The notes beneath the pieces were generated by a model. It searched no databases and was not told the origin of the DNA. It worked only from the letters and a program-made list of their open reading frames with translations. A program made the translations under genes and the position numbers. A DNA stretch of 17,447 bases from Nitriliruptorales bacterium (GTDB taxonomy: Bacteria > Actinomycetota > Nitriliruptoria > Euzebyales > Egibacteraceae), in contig SLAO01000172.1 in NCBI GenBank assembly GCA_007126835.1, positions 1-17,447 on the forward strand. The letters are read 5' to 3'. Position 1 is the stretch's first letter. The number at the start of each line of letters is the position of its first letter. Shown piece after piece: positions 1 through 6,232 of this stretch.

Positions 1-44
1 CGACTGGTACATCTGCACGAGCGCTCGTGCAGATGTACCAGTCG
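1..44. repeat. 44-bp perfect palindrome, copy 1 of a dispersed element
   Basis: Two 22-base arms pair perfectly with no spacer; each arm is C followed by GACTGGTACATCTGCACGAG and one more C. Related copies lie at 3996-4037 and 14423-14468. It starts at the first base of the window, so its left flank cannot be seen. It has no trailing T-run and lies about 180 bp upstream of the deoC promoter, so it is not an obvious terminator or operator for that operon. The palindrome is seen directly; its function is unknown. Confidence 0.93.
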
Positions 45-96
45 CGTCCGAAACCTCCTGGATTGTCACCCGCCAAAGGGCGTGCCACGGCCGGAG

Positions 97-180
97 GGTC
101 CACCGCGGAGTCGCCAGTGGGGTCCACCGCGGAGTCGCCAGTGGGGTCCACGGCGGAGTCGCCAGTGGGGTCCACGGCGA
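97..180. repeat. 24-bp tandem repeat, 3.5 copies
   Basis: Three full 24-bp units (97-120, 121-144, 145-168) and a partial fourth (169-180). Each begins GGTCCAC and ends GCCAGTGG. The first two are identical; the third and the partial fourth carry a C-to-G change in the CCG/CGG core. The unit is a multiple of three and reads STAESPVG in one frame, but that frame has no ribosome binding site and begins inside the palindrome, so I treat this as an intergenic minisatellite. Each unit can pair its own CCAC with GTGG. Confidence 0.92.
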
Positions 181-196
181 GCCCCGCCCCGCCAGC

Positions 197-225
197 TTGG
201 CGCACCCCCGCTCCCTGCGTATACT
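197..225 (+). promoter_or_regulatory. Promoter of the deoC operon
   Basis: TTGGCG (197-202) and TATACT (220-225) are separated by exactly 17 bp, a good match to a housekeeping sigma-70 promoter. Transcription would start near 232, leaving a 5' leader of about 68 nt before the deoC start codon. An operator-like dyad lies exactly at the predicted start site. The motif is seen; the activity is inferred. Confidence 0.75.
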
Positions 226-231
226 CCAGGC

Positions 232-247
232 ATCTAGACATCTAGAT
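232..247. promoter_or_regulatory. Operator-like dyad at the deoC transcription start
   Basis: ATCTAGACATCTAGAT contains two TCTAGA palindromes eight bases apart (also an 8-bp direct repeat CATCTAGA) and is itself nearly palindromic. It sits at +1 to +16 relative to the predicted start, where a repressor would block initiation. TCTAGA-centred half-sites are plausible for GntR- or DeoR-type repressors, but no regulator gene is in the window, so the family is not assigned. Confidence 0.6.
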
Positions 248-299
248 TGTCACCGGCGGGCGCAATGTGGCGACCAGCAGGCCACGAGGAGGCGACACC

Positions 300-1013
300 A
301 TGTCCACCCAACCTGCGGAGCTGACCGTCGCGGACGTGACGTACGAGCAGCTCGCCGGCACGATCGACCACTCGCTGCTGCGGCCCGAGCTCACCGTCGG
401 CGAGATCCTCGACGGCTGCGCCCTGGCTGCGCGGTACCGGGTGGCGTCGGTGTGCGTGCGCCCCGCCGACGTGCCCCGGGCGATGCAGGCGCTGACCGAC
501 TCGACCGTCGAGGTCGGCACGGTGGTGGGGTTCCCGCACGGGGCGAATGCCACCGCGGTCAAGGTCGCCGAGGCCGAGCAAGCCCTCGCCGATGGCGCGA
601 CCGAGCTGGACATGGTGTGCAACATCGGCTGGCTGCGATCTGGCGAGGCCGACGCCGTCGAAGCCGACATCCGCGCGGTGGTCGACGTCGCGCATCGTGC
701 GGGCGCGCTGGTCAAGGTCATCCTCGAGAACGCCTACCTCGATGAGGAGCAGAAACGCTTGGGCTGCCGGTTGACCGAGGCCGCGGGGGCCGACTTCGTC
801 AAGACCTCCACCGGCTTCGCTCCTAGCGGCGCCACCCACGACGACCTACGGTTGATGCGCGAGACGGTGTCGCCCCACATCCAGGTCAAAGCCGCCGGTG
901 GTGTGCGCACCCTCGACGCGCTGCTCGCGGTCATGTCCCTGGGCGTGACCAGGATCGGCGCCACGGCCACTGCCACGATCCTCGACGACTACCGTCAGCG
1001 CGCCGAGGGCTGA
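300..1013 (+). CDS. deoC: Deoxyribose-phosphate aldolase (DeoC)
   Basis: Class I aldolase of 237 residues that reversibly splits 2-deoxy-D-ribose 5-phosphate into glyceraldehyde 3-phosphate and acetaldehyde; cytosolic. Visible motifs: TIDHSLLRP near the N-terminus, ELDMVCNIG with the acid D104, VKTSTGF with the Schiff-base lysine K168, and VKAAGGVRT with the second active-site lysine K197. Length is normal for the family. I chose ATG 300 because GAGGAGG (286-292) lies 7 nt upstream; a GTG at 267 in the same frame has no such site. First gene of a three-gene operon, 31 nt before the next gene. Its partners are not the usual nucleoside-catabolism genes (deoA, cdd, deoB), so the natural substrate may be a different deoxy-sugar phosphate; that is inference. 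Family assignment is firm. Confidence 0.95.
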   Translation: MSTQPAELTVADVTYEQLAGTIDHSLLRPELTVGEILDGCALAARYRVASVCVRPADVPRAMQALTDSTVEVGTVVGFPHGANATAVKVAEAEQALADGATELDMVCNIGWLRSGEADAVEADIRAVVDVAHRAGALVKVILENAYLDEEQKRLGCRLTEAAGADFVKTSTGFAPSGATHDDLRLMRETVSPHIQVKAAGGVRTLDALLAVMSLGVTRIGATATATILDDYRQRAEG

Positions 1014-1044
1014 CGCCGGCCGCCACGTCCTCGACGGAGGTCCC

Positions 1045-2199
1045 ATGGCACACAGCGACATCACCGCCGGCATCGTCGGGGTCGGCTTCATCGGCGTGGC
1101 CCACGCCGAGGCGTTGCGTCGGATCGGCGTGACCGTCGGGGGAGTGGTGGGCTCGTCGCCTGAGCGCACCCGCGCCAAGGCCGAGCAGGCCGGCCTGCCG
1201 TGGGTCCATCACGACCTCGAGGCGATGCTGGCCGACCCGGGCATCGACGTCGTGCACGTCGCCAGCCCCAACTACGTCCACGCCGACCAGGTCATGGCCG
1301 CACTCGAGGCCGGCAAGCACGTGGTCTGCGAGAAGCCGCTGGGGCTGTCAACCGAGCAGACCGAAAGGCTGGTGGCCGCCGCCCAGGACTCCGGGCGGGT
1401 TAACGCGGTGTGCCTCAACGTCCGGTTCTATCCGCTGTGCCACCAGATGCGCGCCATGGTCGCCGCCGGCGAGATCGGCGCGCCGCGGCTGATCACCGGC
1501 ACCTACCTGCAGGACTGGATGCTGCAGGCCACCGACTGGAACTGGCGCATCGACCCGGCCGCAGGCGGGCAACTGCGGGCGGTCGCCGACATCGGCTCGC
1601 ACTGGCTCGACCTCGCGGAGTTCGTCTCGGGGCGTCGCGTGACCGAGGTGTTCGCCGACCTGCACACGTTCCTGCCCGTGCGGCTGCGGCCCACCGGATC
1701 CGTGGAGACGTTCGCGGCCGCCGCGGCCGACGACGAGGTGGTCGAGGAGTCCATCACCTCCGACGACGCCGCCTCGATGCTGCTGCGCTTCGACGACGGC
1801 ACCCGCGGCGCGTTGACGGTGTCCCAGGTGTCGGCGGGACGCAAGAACTCGATCAACATCGAGGTCGACGGCGAGCACTCCTCCCTGTCGTGGTTCTCCG
1901 AGGACCCCGACCGGATGTGGATCGGCCATCGCGGCAAAGCCAACGAGGTCCTCCACCGCGACGCGGGCATGCTGGCGCCACCGGCGGCGGACCTCGCGGT
2001 GTACCCGGGCGGCCACGTCGAGGGCTACCCCGACACGTTCCGGGGGCTGTTCTCCGCGGTGTACGCCGACATCGCCAAGGGTGCCCCGTCGAGCGCGCCG
2101 GCGTACCCGACGTTCGCCGACGGCCACGACGTCGTCGCCGTCACCGAGGCCGTCGCCGCAAGCGCGCAGGACCAACGCTGGACCCCCGTGAAGCGATGA
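1045..2199 (+). CDS. Gfo/Idh/MocA family NAD(P)-dependent sugar dehydrogenase
   Basis: 384 residues. The N-terminal Rossmann fold shows the dinucleotide motif GIVGVGFIG (9-17) and the family signature CEKPLG with E96-K97-P98. The C-terminal alpha/beta domain carries ADIGSHWLDL, with D181 and H185 at the positions of the usual catalytic pair, preceded by a DWNWR segment. Members oxidise a sugar or polyol hydroxyl to a ketone, often at C3. The start is supported by ACGGAGG (1034-1040), 4 nt before ATG. It lies 31 nt after deoC and 19 nt before a sugar-isomerase-type gene. Dehydrogenase plus TIM-barrel isomerase is the pairing used in 3-keto-sugar, inositol-like and C-glycoside breakdown. The substrate cannot be read from sequence. 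Confidence 0.92.
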   Translation: MAHSDITAGIVGVGFIGVAHAEALRRIGVTVGGVVGSSPERTRAKAEQAGLPWVHHDLEAMLADPGIDVVHVASPNYVHADQVMAALEAGKHVVCEKPLGLSTEQTERLVAAAQDSGRVNAVCLNVRFYPLCHQMRAMVAAGEIGAPRLITGTYLQDWMLQATDWNWRIDPAAGGQLRAVADIGSHWLDLAEFVSGRRVTEVFADLHTFLPVRLRPTGSVETFAAAAADDEVVEESITSDDAASMLLRFDDGTRGALTVSQVSAGRKNSINIEVDGEHSSLSWFSEDPDRMWIGHRGKANEVLHRDAGMLAPPAADLAVYPGGHVEGYPDTFRGLFSAVYADIAKGAPSSAPAYPTFADGHDVVAVTEAVAASAQDQRWTPVKR

Positions 2200-2218
2200 C
2201 CGACGACTGGAGCGTGGG

Positions 2219-3133
2219 ATGCGCCTTGGACTGCTGACCGCACCGTTTCCGAGCACGCCGCTGACCGAGGTGGCCGACTGGGCCGCGGGCAACGGCTACG
2301 AGATGCTCGAGGTGGCCTGCTGGCCCAGCGACGCCGGTGCGACCCGGCGCTACGCGGGCATCTGTCACATCGACGTCGACGATCTGTCCGAGACCCGCGC
2401 GTCGGAGATCACCGGAGACCTTGCCAGCCGGGGCATCACGATCTCGGGGCTGGGCTACTACCCCAACCCGCTGCACCCCGACGACGAGCACCGCCGGGCT
2501 GTGCTCGACCACCTCGCCAAGGTCATCGACGCCGCCCCCAAGCTCGGCGTCGGCGTGGTGAACACCTTCATCGGCGCTGACCAGCACCGCACCCAGGCCG
2601 AGAACTGGGAGGAGGCCCGCCGGGTCTGGCCCGACATCGTCGCGCGGGCCCGCGCCGCCGGCGTGCGCATCGGCATCGAGAACTGCCCGATGGTCTTCTC
2701 CCACGACGAGTGGCCCAGCGGGCACAACCTCGCCTACTCCCCGGCGATCTGGCGGACGATGTTCGAGGAGTTCGACGAGACCCTCGGGCTCAACTTCGAC
2801 CCCTCCCACCTCGTGTGGCAGATGATCGACATCGAAGCGGCCATCGAGGAGTTCGGTGAGCGCTTCTACCACTTCCACGCCAAGGACCTCGAGATCGACC
2901 AGGCAGGTCTGTACGAGCACGGGATCATGTCGGCGGGCATCGGCTGGCAGGTGCCGCGGCTGCCCGGCCTCGGCGACATCGACTGGCAGCGCGTGTTCAG
3001 CGGCCTGTACCGGGTCGGCTACGACGGCGTCATCTGCGTCGAGCACGAGGACCGCGCCTTCGAAGGCGACGACGATCTGATCAAGCGCGGGTTCTTGATC
3101 GCCAGAGACGTGCTGTCTCCCTGGATCAAGTAA
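2219..3133 (+). CDS. Sugar phosphate isomerase/epimerase-type TIM barrel (AP endonuclease 2 family)
   Basis: 304 residues, one xylose-isomerase-like TIM barrel. Probable divalent-metal ligands follow the family order: E154 (IGIENCP), D194 and H197 (NFDPSHLVW), H220 (YHFHAKDLE), E275 (VEHED). Relatives include inosose dehydratase (IolE), hydroxypyruvate isomerase, tagatose/psicose epimerases and the large subunit of C-glycoside deglycosylases; they isomerise, epimerise or eliminate from keto sugars. ATG 2219 is preceded by GGAG 6 nt upstream. As last gene of the operon, it probably acts on the ketone made by the preceding dehydrogenase, with DeoC cleaving a later phosphorylated intermediate; this order is inference. 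A strong hairpin follows 9 nt after the stop. Confidence 0.88.
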   Translation: MRLGLLTAPFPSTPLTEVADWAAGNGYEMLEVACWPSDAGATRRYAGICHIDVDDLSETRASEITGDLASRGITISGLGYYPNPLHPDDEHRRAVLDHLAKVIDAAPKLGVGVVNTFIGADQHRTQAENWEEARRVWPDIVARARAAGVRIGIENCPMVFSHDEWPSGHNLAYSPAIWRTMFEEFDETLGLNFDPSHLVWQMIDIEAAIEEFGERFYHFHAKDLEIDQAGLYEHGIMSAGIGWQVPRLPGLGDIDWQRVFSGLYRVGYDGVICVEHEDRAFEGDDDLIKRGFLIARDVLSPWIK

Positions 3134-3142
3134 ACCCACGAT

Positions 3143-3188
3143 CCGGCGCGGGGTGCGGTCGGTCCCTCCCCACCGAACCCCGCGCCGG
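3143..3188 (+). terminator. Strong hairpin ending the deoC operon
   Basis: A perfect 12-bp stem, CCGGCGCGGGGT (3143-3154) with ACCCCGCGCCGG (3177-3188), and a 22-nt loop that can form a small inner CGGT/ACCG stem. It begins 9 nt after the stop of the preceding gene. There is no T-run, as is common for actinobacterial terminators. Being symmetrical it may also act on the minus strand, where decayed lemA runs into it. Confidence 0.8.
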
Positions 3189-3189
3189 C

Positions 3190-3680
3190 CCGAACTGCAC
3201 ACCTGCAGGTGGCGGGCCTGCGAGTCGCCGACCTCGAAGTAGGGCTCCTTGGCCCAGCGTGCCGGCCGCATCAGCCGCCACGGGATCGTCTGACCCAGGG
3301 TGTTCCAGGCGCGGACGTTGAGGTTGTGCAACCGTCGCGACGCCGCGATGCGGTCCTCGGTCATCGTCAGCTGGTGCTGGAGGGCGAGGAAGTGCTCGTT
3401 GGCCTTGAGGTCGGGGTAGGCCTCGGCGCGGGCCAGGAACGAGCCCATCCACTGGTCGAGTCGGTGCTCGTCGGCGATCTGGCTGTCATGCTCGCCGTGG
3501 TTGGCGGCGGCGCGTTCGCGGGCGGCGACGAGCGCCTCGAGGGTCTCGCGCTCGTGGGTCATGTAGCCCCCTCGCGGTCTCCAGACGCACGAACCGGTTG
3601 CGCGTCGAGCCCCAGAACACCAGCAGAGCCACCGCGGCCGCCACCCCGAGGCCGGCTGGGGTCAGCACGAACTCGAGCAT
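3190..3680 (-). pseudogene. lemA: LemA family membrane protein, disrupted
   Basis: ATG 3680 opens with a hydrophobic helix and then NRFVRLE, the usual start of LemA after its transmembrane segment. About eight codons later the reading must shift by one base to continue as GYMTHERETLEALVAARERAA, then AYPDLKANEHFLALQHQLTM and TEDRIAASRR, all clear LemA core. Two faults are visible. The block between NRLVRL and the ETVxGY segment, normally about 26 residues with the hallmark DVQLKRRxDLIPNLV, is missing. A run of five C on the plus strand (3567-3571) has one base too many for the frame. The core frame also lacks a stop before the operon terminator and runs on antisense to the sugar isomerase gene, so the 3' end seems altered too. 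Intact LemA proteins are small membrane-anchored proteins of poorly known role. The end given is approximate. Confidence 0.75.
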
Positions 3681-3693
3681 CGCTGCCTACCCC

Positions 3694-3837
3694 CTAGTCG
3701 GCGACGGCTTCCCAGTCGGGCATCGCGTCCTCGCCTGTGAGCTCTTGTTCCACCCACTCGGGCACCCCGTGGACGATCGCCAACGCGCTCTCGCGCAGCT
3801 GGGCGTCATGTCGGCGAGTCCGACCGCGTGACGGCAA
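3694..3837 (-). other. Possible gene fragment upstream of the lemA remnant
   Basis: One minus-strand frame ends 13 nt before the lemA start and reads ESALAIVHGVPEWVEQELTG followed by EDAMPDWEAVAD, a composition more like protein than shadow sequence. Upstream it opens only to a stop at 3841-3843, with a TTG (3837) as the sole early start, and another frame carries a possible continuation. It may be the C-terminus of a decayed gene next to disrupted lemA. I do not recognise the family and am not sure it was ever coding. Confidence 0.2.
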
Positions 3838-3995
3838 GGTTCAACGCGCCTGCCTCGATGACCTGTGAACCGCACCCGCGCTCCTTGGGGTCCACGCCGC
3901 CGCCGATGCAGGGGTTGCCACCGGACCGCGCAGGTGGATGGTGGGCGATCGAGTGGCGCTCATGCTGGCGGAACAAATGCGGGCAAACTTCACCG

Positions 3996-4037
3996 GACTG
4001 GTACATCTGCACGAGTTCTCGTGCAGATGTACCAGTC
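3996..4037. repeat. Palindromic element, copy 2
   Basis: Arms of 20 bp pair perfectly (GACTGGTACATCTGCACGAG and its complement) around a TT centre at 4016-4017. The 20-bp arm is identical to copy 1. It lies about 210 bp upstream of the secreted EEP-family gene. GCAAAC followed shortly by CCGGAC occurs on both sides in the same orientation (about 3983-3998 and 4044-4055). The left flank, read outward, resembles the left flank of copy 3 (GTCCGGT, then a C-rich stretch and CATT). Function unknown. Confidence 0.93.
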
Positions 4038-4247
4038 GTCGCGCGCAAACCCGGACAAAGCGCTCCGCTGGGTGTGTGCGAAGGAGCTACTGTCAGCGCG
4101 CACATCGTCGCTCTCGGGGCGAATCGGGCAAGTTCAGCGGCACATCTCGCCACGTCGGCGGGCAGCAGTGAATGCATGCACGATTGGTCAGGTTTGGCGC
4201 CCACATCGAGGGGAGGCTCACCTGCATCCCCGATCGAAGGAGCAACG

Positions 4248-5669
4248 ATGCGCCCTTCCAGTAGTTCGCGCGCGACCACGGTGCGACTCCTCACGTTGCT
4301 GGCGGCCCTCGGGCTGCTGCTGGCGATGACGATCCCCGCAGGCGCCAACCCAGGCGGCGGGCCACCCGGACACGCTCAAGGCGGCGGACCACCCGGACAT
4401 GCTCAAGGCGGGCCACCCGAGCATGCGCAAGGCGGCGGACCACCGGATCACGCCCGCGCGGGCGGTCAGGACGCACCAGGAGGCCCCGAGACGGTCAGGT
4501 TCGGGACCTACAACACCGCCTTCTCCGACCCGCACCGCGTCGACGACGAAAGCCAGTTCCTCACCGACCTCCAGTCCGGTGACCACGAGCAGATGGAGGA
4601 CATCGCGCAGATCATCCAGCGCGAGCGGCCAGACGTGCTCCAGGTGGGAGAGTTCGACTACGTCGGCCACATCGAGGGGGTAGACACCTACGACGCCGCG
4701 GACGCGTTCCGCGAGAACTACCTCGAGGTCGCCCAGGGCGACGAGGAGCCCATCGAGTACCAGTACGCGTTCGTCGCTCCTTCCAACACGGGGGTCGACT
4801 CGGGCTTCGACCTCAACCGCGACGGCCAAACCGGCACGCCCGATGACGCGTGGGGTTTCGGGTTCTACGAGGGGCAGTACGGGATGCTGCTGCTGTCGAA
4901 GTACCCCATCGTCGAGGAGGACATCCGCACCTTCCAGTATTTCCGGTGGGCCGACATGCCAGGGGCCCTGCTGCCAAGCGACCCCGAGACCGATGAGGAG
5001 GGTGACTGGTACTCCGACGAGATCCTCGAGGGGTTCCGGCTGTCGTCCAAGTCCCACTGGGACGTTCCCATCCAAGTCGGCAACCACGTCGTGCACACCC
5101 TGAGCGCCCACCCGACTCCGCCGGCGTTCGACGGCGAGGAGCAGCGCAACGTGCTGCGCAACCACGACGAGATCCGGCTTTGGGCCGACTACGTGCACCC
5201 CGGCCGGGGTGATTACCTCTACGACGACGCCTACCACCACAGTGACGGCGAGCAGGGCGAGCGCGGCGGCCTCCACCCCGGGGCGTCGTTCGTGATCCTC
5301 GGCGACTACAACGCCGACCCGTGCATCGCAGATTCGGTCCCGGGTGCGATCGACCAGCTTCTGGACAATCCCAGGATCAACGACCGCAACCCGCCCGACA
5401 GCGAGGGTGGTCCCGAGCGCTACGAGGACATGAACGGTGAGGAGGGCACCGAGGAGTGCCCGGCTCAGCCGCAGTACCACACCGCCGAGTTCAGTTGGAC
5501 CACGATCCGGGTCGACTACGCGCTGCCGAGTAACAACCTGCAGATCGTGGACTCGAGCGTCTTCTGGCCGACGCCCGAGCAGGATCCCGAGTACGCCGAG
5601 TTGGTCGAGTCCTCGGATCACCGCCTGGTGACCGTCGACGTGCGCGTTCCGACCCGCGGCGCACGGTAG
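4248..5669 (+). CDS. Secreted endonuclease/exonuclease/phosphatase (EEP) family protein
   Basis: 473 residues from ATG 4248, chosen because AAGGAG (4237-4242) lies 5 nt upstream and a signal peptide follows at once (Arg-containing n-region, then LLTLLAALGLLLAM, cleavage near AGA-NP at 31-35). The open frame extends further upstream through the palindrome, but without coding character. Next is a Gly/Pro/His linker (35-70) of repeated PPGHAQGGG, then the EEP fold: FGTYNTAF (85-92), metal ligand E135 in QVGEFDY, H288 in SAHPTPP, D353 and N355 in LGDYNADP, and D457-H458 in SSDHRL. DLNRDGQTGTPD (188-199) looks like an EF-hand calcium loop. The family hydrolyses phosphodiesters or phosphomonoesters outside the cell; substrates could be DNA, phospholipids or organic phosphate. 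Family assignment is firm, substrate is not. Confidence 0.9.
   Translation: MRPSSSSRATTVRLLTLLAALGLLLAMTIPAGANPGGGPPGHAQGGGPPGHAQGGPPEHAQGGGPPDHARAGGQDAPGGPETVRFGTYNTAFSDPHRVDDESQFLTDLQSGDHEQMEDIAQIIQRERPDVLQVGEFDYVGHIEGVDTYDAADAFRENYLEVAQGDEEPIEYQYAFVAPSNTGVDSGFDLNRDGQTGTPDDAWGFGFYEGQYGMLLLSKYPIVEEDIRTFQYFRWADMPGALLPSDPETDEEGDWYSDEILEGFRLSSKSHWDVPIQVGNHVVHTLSAHPTPPAFDGEEQRNVLRNHDEIRLWADYVHPGRGDYLYDDAYHHSDGEQGERGGLHPGASFVILGDYNADPCIADSVPGAIDQLLDNPRINDRNPPDSEGGPERYEDMNGEEGTEECPAQPQYHTAEFSWTTIRVDYALPSNNLQIVDSSVFWPTPEQDPEYAELVESSDHRLVTVDVRVPTRGAR
4353..4457 (+). repeat. Coding tandem repeat, PPGHAQGGG linker
   Basis: Four units of 27, 27, 24 and about 27 bp starting at 4353, 4380, 4407 and 4431, each opening GGCGG and containing CCAC-C-GG. 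They encode GGGPPGHAQ-like units between the signal peptide and catalytic domain of the EEP protein. The third unit lacks one codon. All lengths are multiples of three, so the copy number can change without breaking the frame. Each unit has one His. Confidence 0.85.
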
Positions 5670-5683
5670 GGCTGTTTGCCGCT

Positions 5684-5723
5684 CGGGCGGTGCCGGTCGG
5701 GTGAATCTGGCCGCCACTGCCCG
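5684..5723 (+). terminator. Probable terminator of the EEP gene
   Basis: CGGGCGGTG (5684-5692) can pair with CACTGCCCG (5715-5723) as a 9-bp stem containing one G-U pair. It begins 14 nt after the stop codon, has a 22-nt loop and no T-run. It also ends before the promoter of the next gene, as expected for a boundary. Confidence 0.45.
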
Positions 5724-5753
5724 GGCGTGGCCTCGCTCCAGCAGCATCGGAAG

Positions 5754-5782
5754 ATGACGCCCCCAGATTCGGGCGGTAGTGT
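5754..5782 (+). promoter_or_regulatory. Promoter of the VOC gene, leaderless type
   Basis: ATGACG (5754-5759) matches four of six bases of TTGACA, and TAGTGT (5777-5782) fits the TAnnnT -10 pattern, with a 17-bp spacer. The -10 ends only 8 bases before ATG 5791 and no ribosome binding site lies between, which is the geometry of leaderless transcripts common in actinobacteria. Confidence 0.55.
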
Positions 5783-5790
5783 GCCCCGCT

Positions 5791-6153
5791 ATGACTGAGA
5801 TCGCGCGCTGGACACTGGTGGCTTTGGACTGTCCCGACCCGCGGTCACTTGCGGACTTCTACGCCGCGCTCACTGGCTGGGAGGTCGCGCACGACGGAGG
5901 CGACTGGGTCCAGTTGGGCAGCGATGCCGGGGCGACGATCGCGTTCCAACGCTCGCCCGACTTCCAGCCGCCGCAGTGGCCCAGCGCCGAGCGGCCCCAG
6001 CAGGCCCACCTCGACTTCGACGTGTCTGACCTCGACACGGGTGAGGCGCAGGTCTTGGCGCTCGGGGCCCGCAAGGCCGAGGTGCAGCCGGGCACCAACT
6101 TCCGGGTGTACCTCGATCCTGCGGGGCACCCCTTCTGCCTGGTGCTGGTGTAG
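5791..6153 (+). CDS. VOC superfamily (glyoxalase/bleomycin-resistance-like) protein
   Basis: 120 residues, one small VOC unit with two beta-alpha-beta-beta-beta halves. Recognisable segments: LVALDCPDP at the first strand, LADFYAALTGWEV in the first helix, QAHLDFDVSDLD at the start of the second half, and VYLDPAGHPFCLVLV at the end, typical of the glyoxalase-like subgroup. Members bind a metal and act as lyases, isomerases or dioxygenases, or sequester antibiotics; H73 and one of the acidic residues in HLDFD are candidate ligands. ATG 5791 is preferred over in-frame GTG 5779 because the predicted -10 box overlaps the GTG. It stands alone and is convergent with the next gene, with only 79 bp between. 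The substrate cannot be inferred. Confidence 0.85.
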   Translation: MTEIARWTLVALDCPDPRSLADFYAALTGWEVAHDGGDWVQLGSDAGATIAFQRSPDFQPPQWPSAERPQQAHLDFDVSDLDTGEAQVLALGARKAEVQPGTNFRVYLDPAGHPFCLVLV

Positions 6154-6232
6154 GCCGCGGGCTCGGTGCTGCCCGAGACCGTCAGACGCAGTACGTGGAC
6201 GCAGTCAAGGTGGTTCGGCGAGTCGTGCGCGG

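Noticed and set aside
1..44. Palindromes as ordinary rho-independent terminators
   Set aside because: No T-run, not placed just after stop codons, and the same long arm sequence is conserved at three sites, which terminators do not need.
97..180. CRISPR array in the 24-bp repeats (also the 15-bp array at 14521-14611)
   Set aside because: Units are directly adjacent with no unique spacers and no cas genes are present.
27..245. Small plus-strand ORF with STAESPVG repeats
   Set aside because: Starts inside the palindrome, has no ribosome binding site and overlaps the deoC promoter; the 8-residue period is explained by the 24-bp minisatellite.
2141..3562. A 473-codon minus-strand frame across the sugar isomerase and lemA region
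   Set aside because: Only its first part (about 3200-3562) matches LemA; the rest is antisense to the isomerase gene and exists because GC-rich coding DNA leaves antisense frames open.
4218..5747. 509-codon minus-strand frame opposite the EEP gene
   Set aside because: Val/Leu/Arg-rich shadow without motifs; the plus frame has all EEP catalytic motifs.
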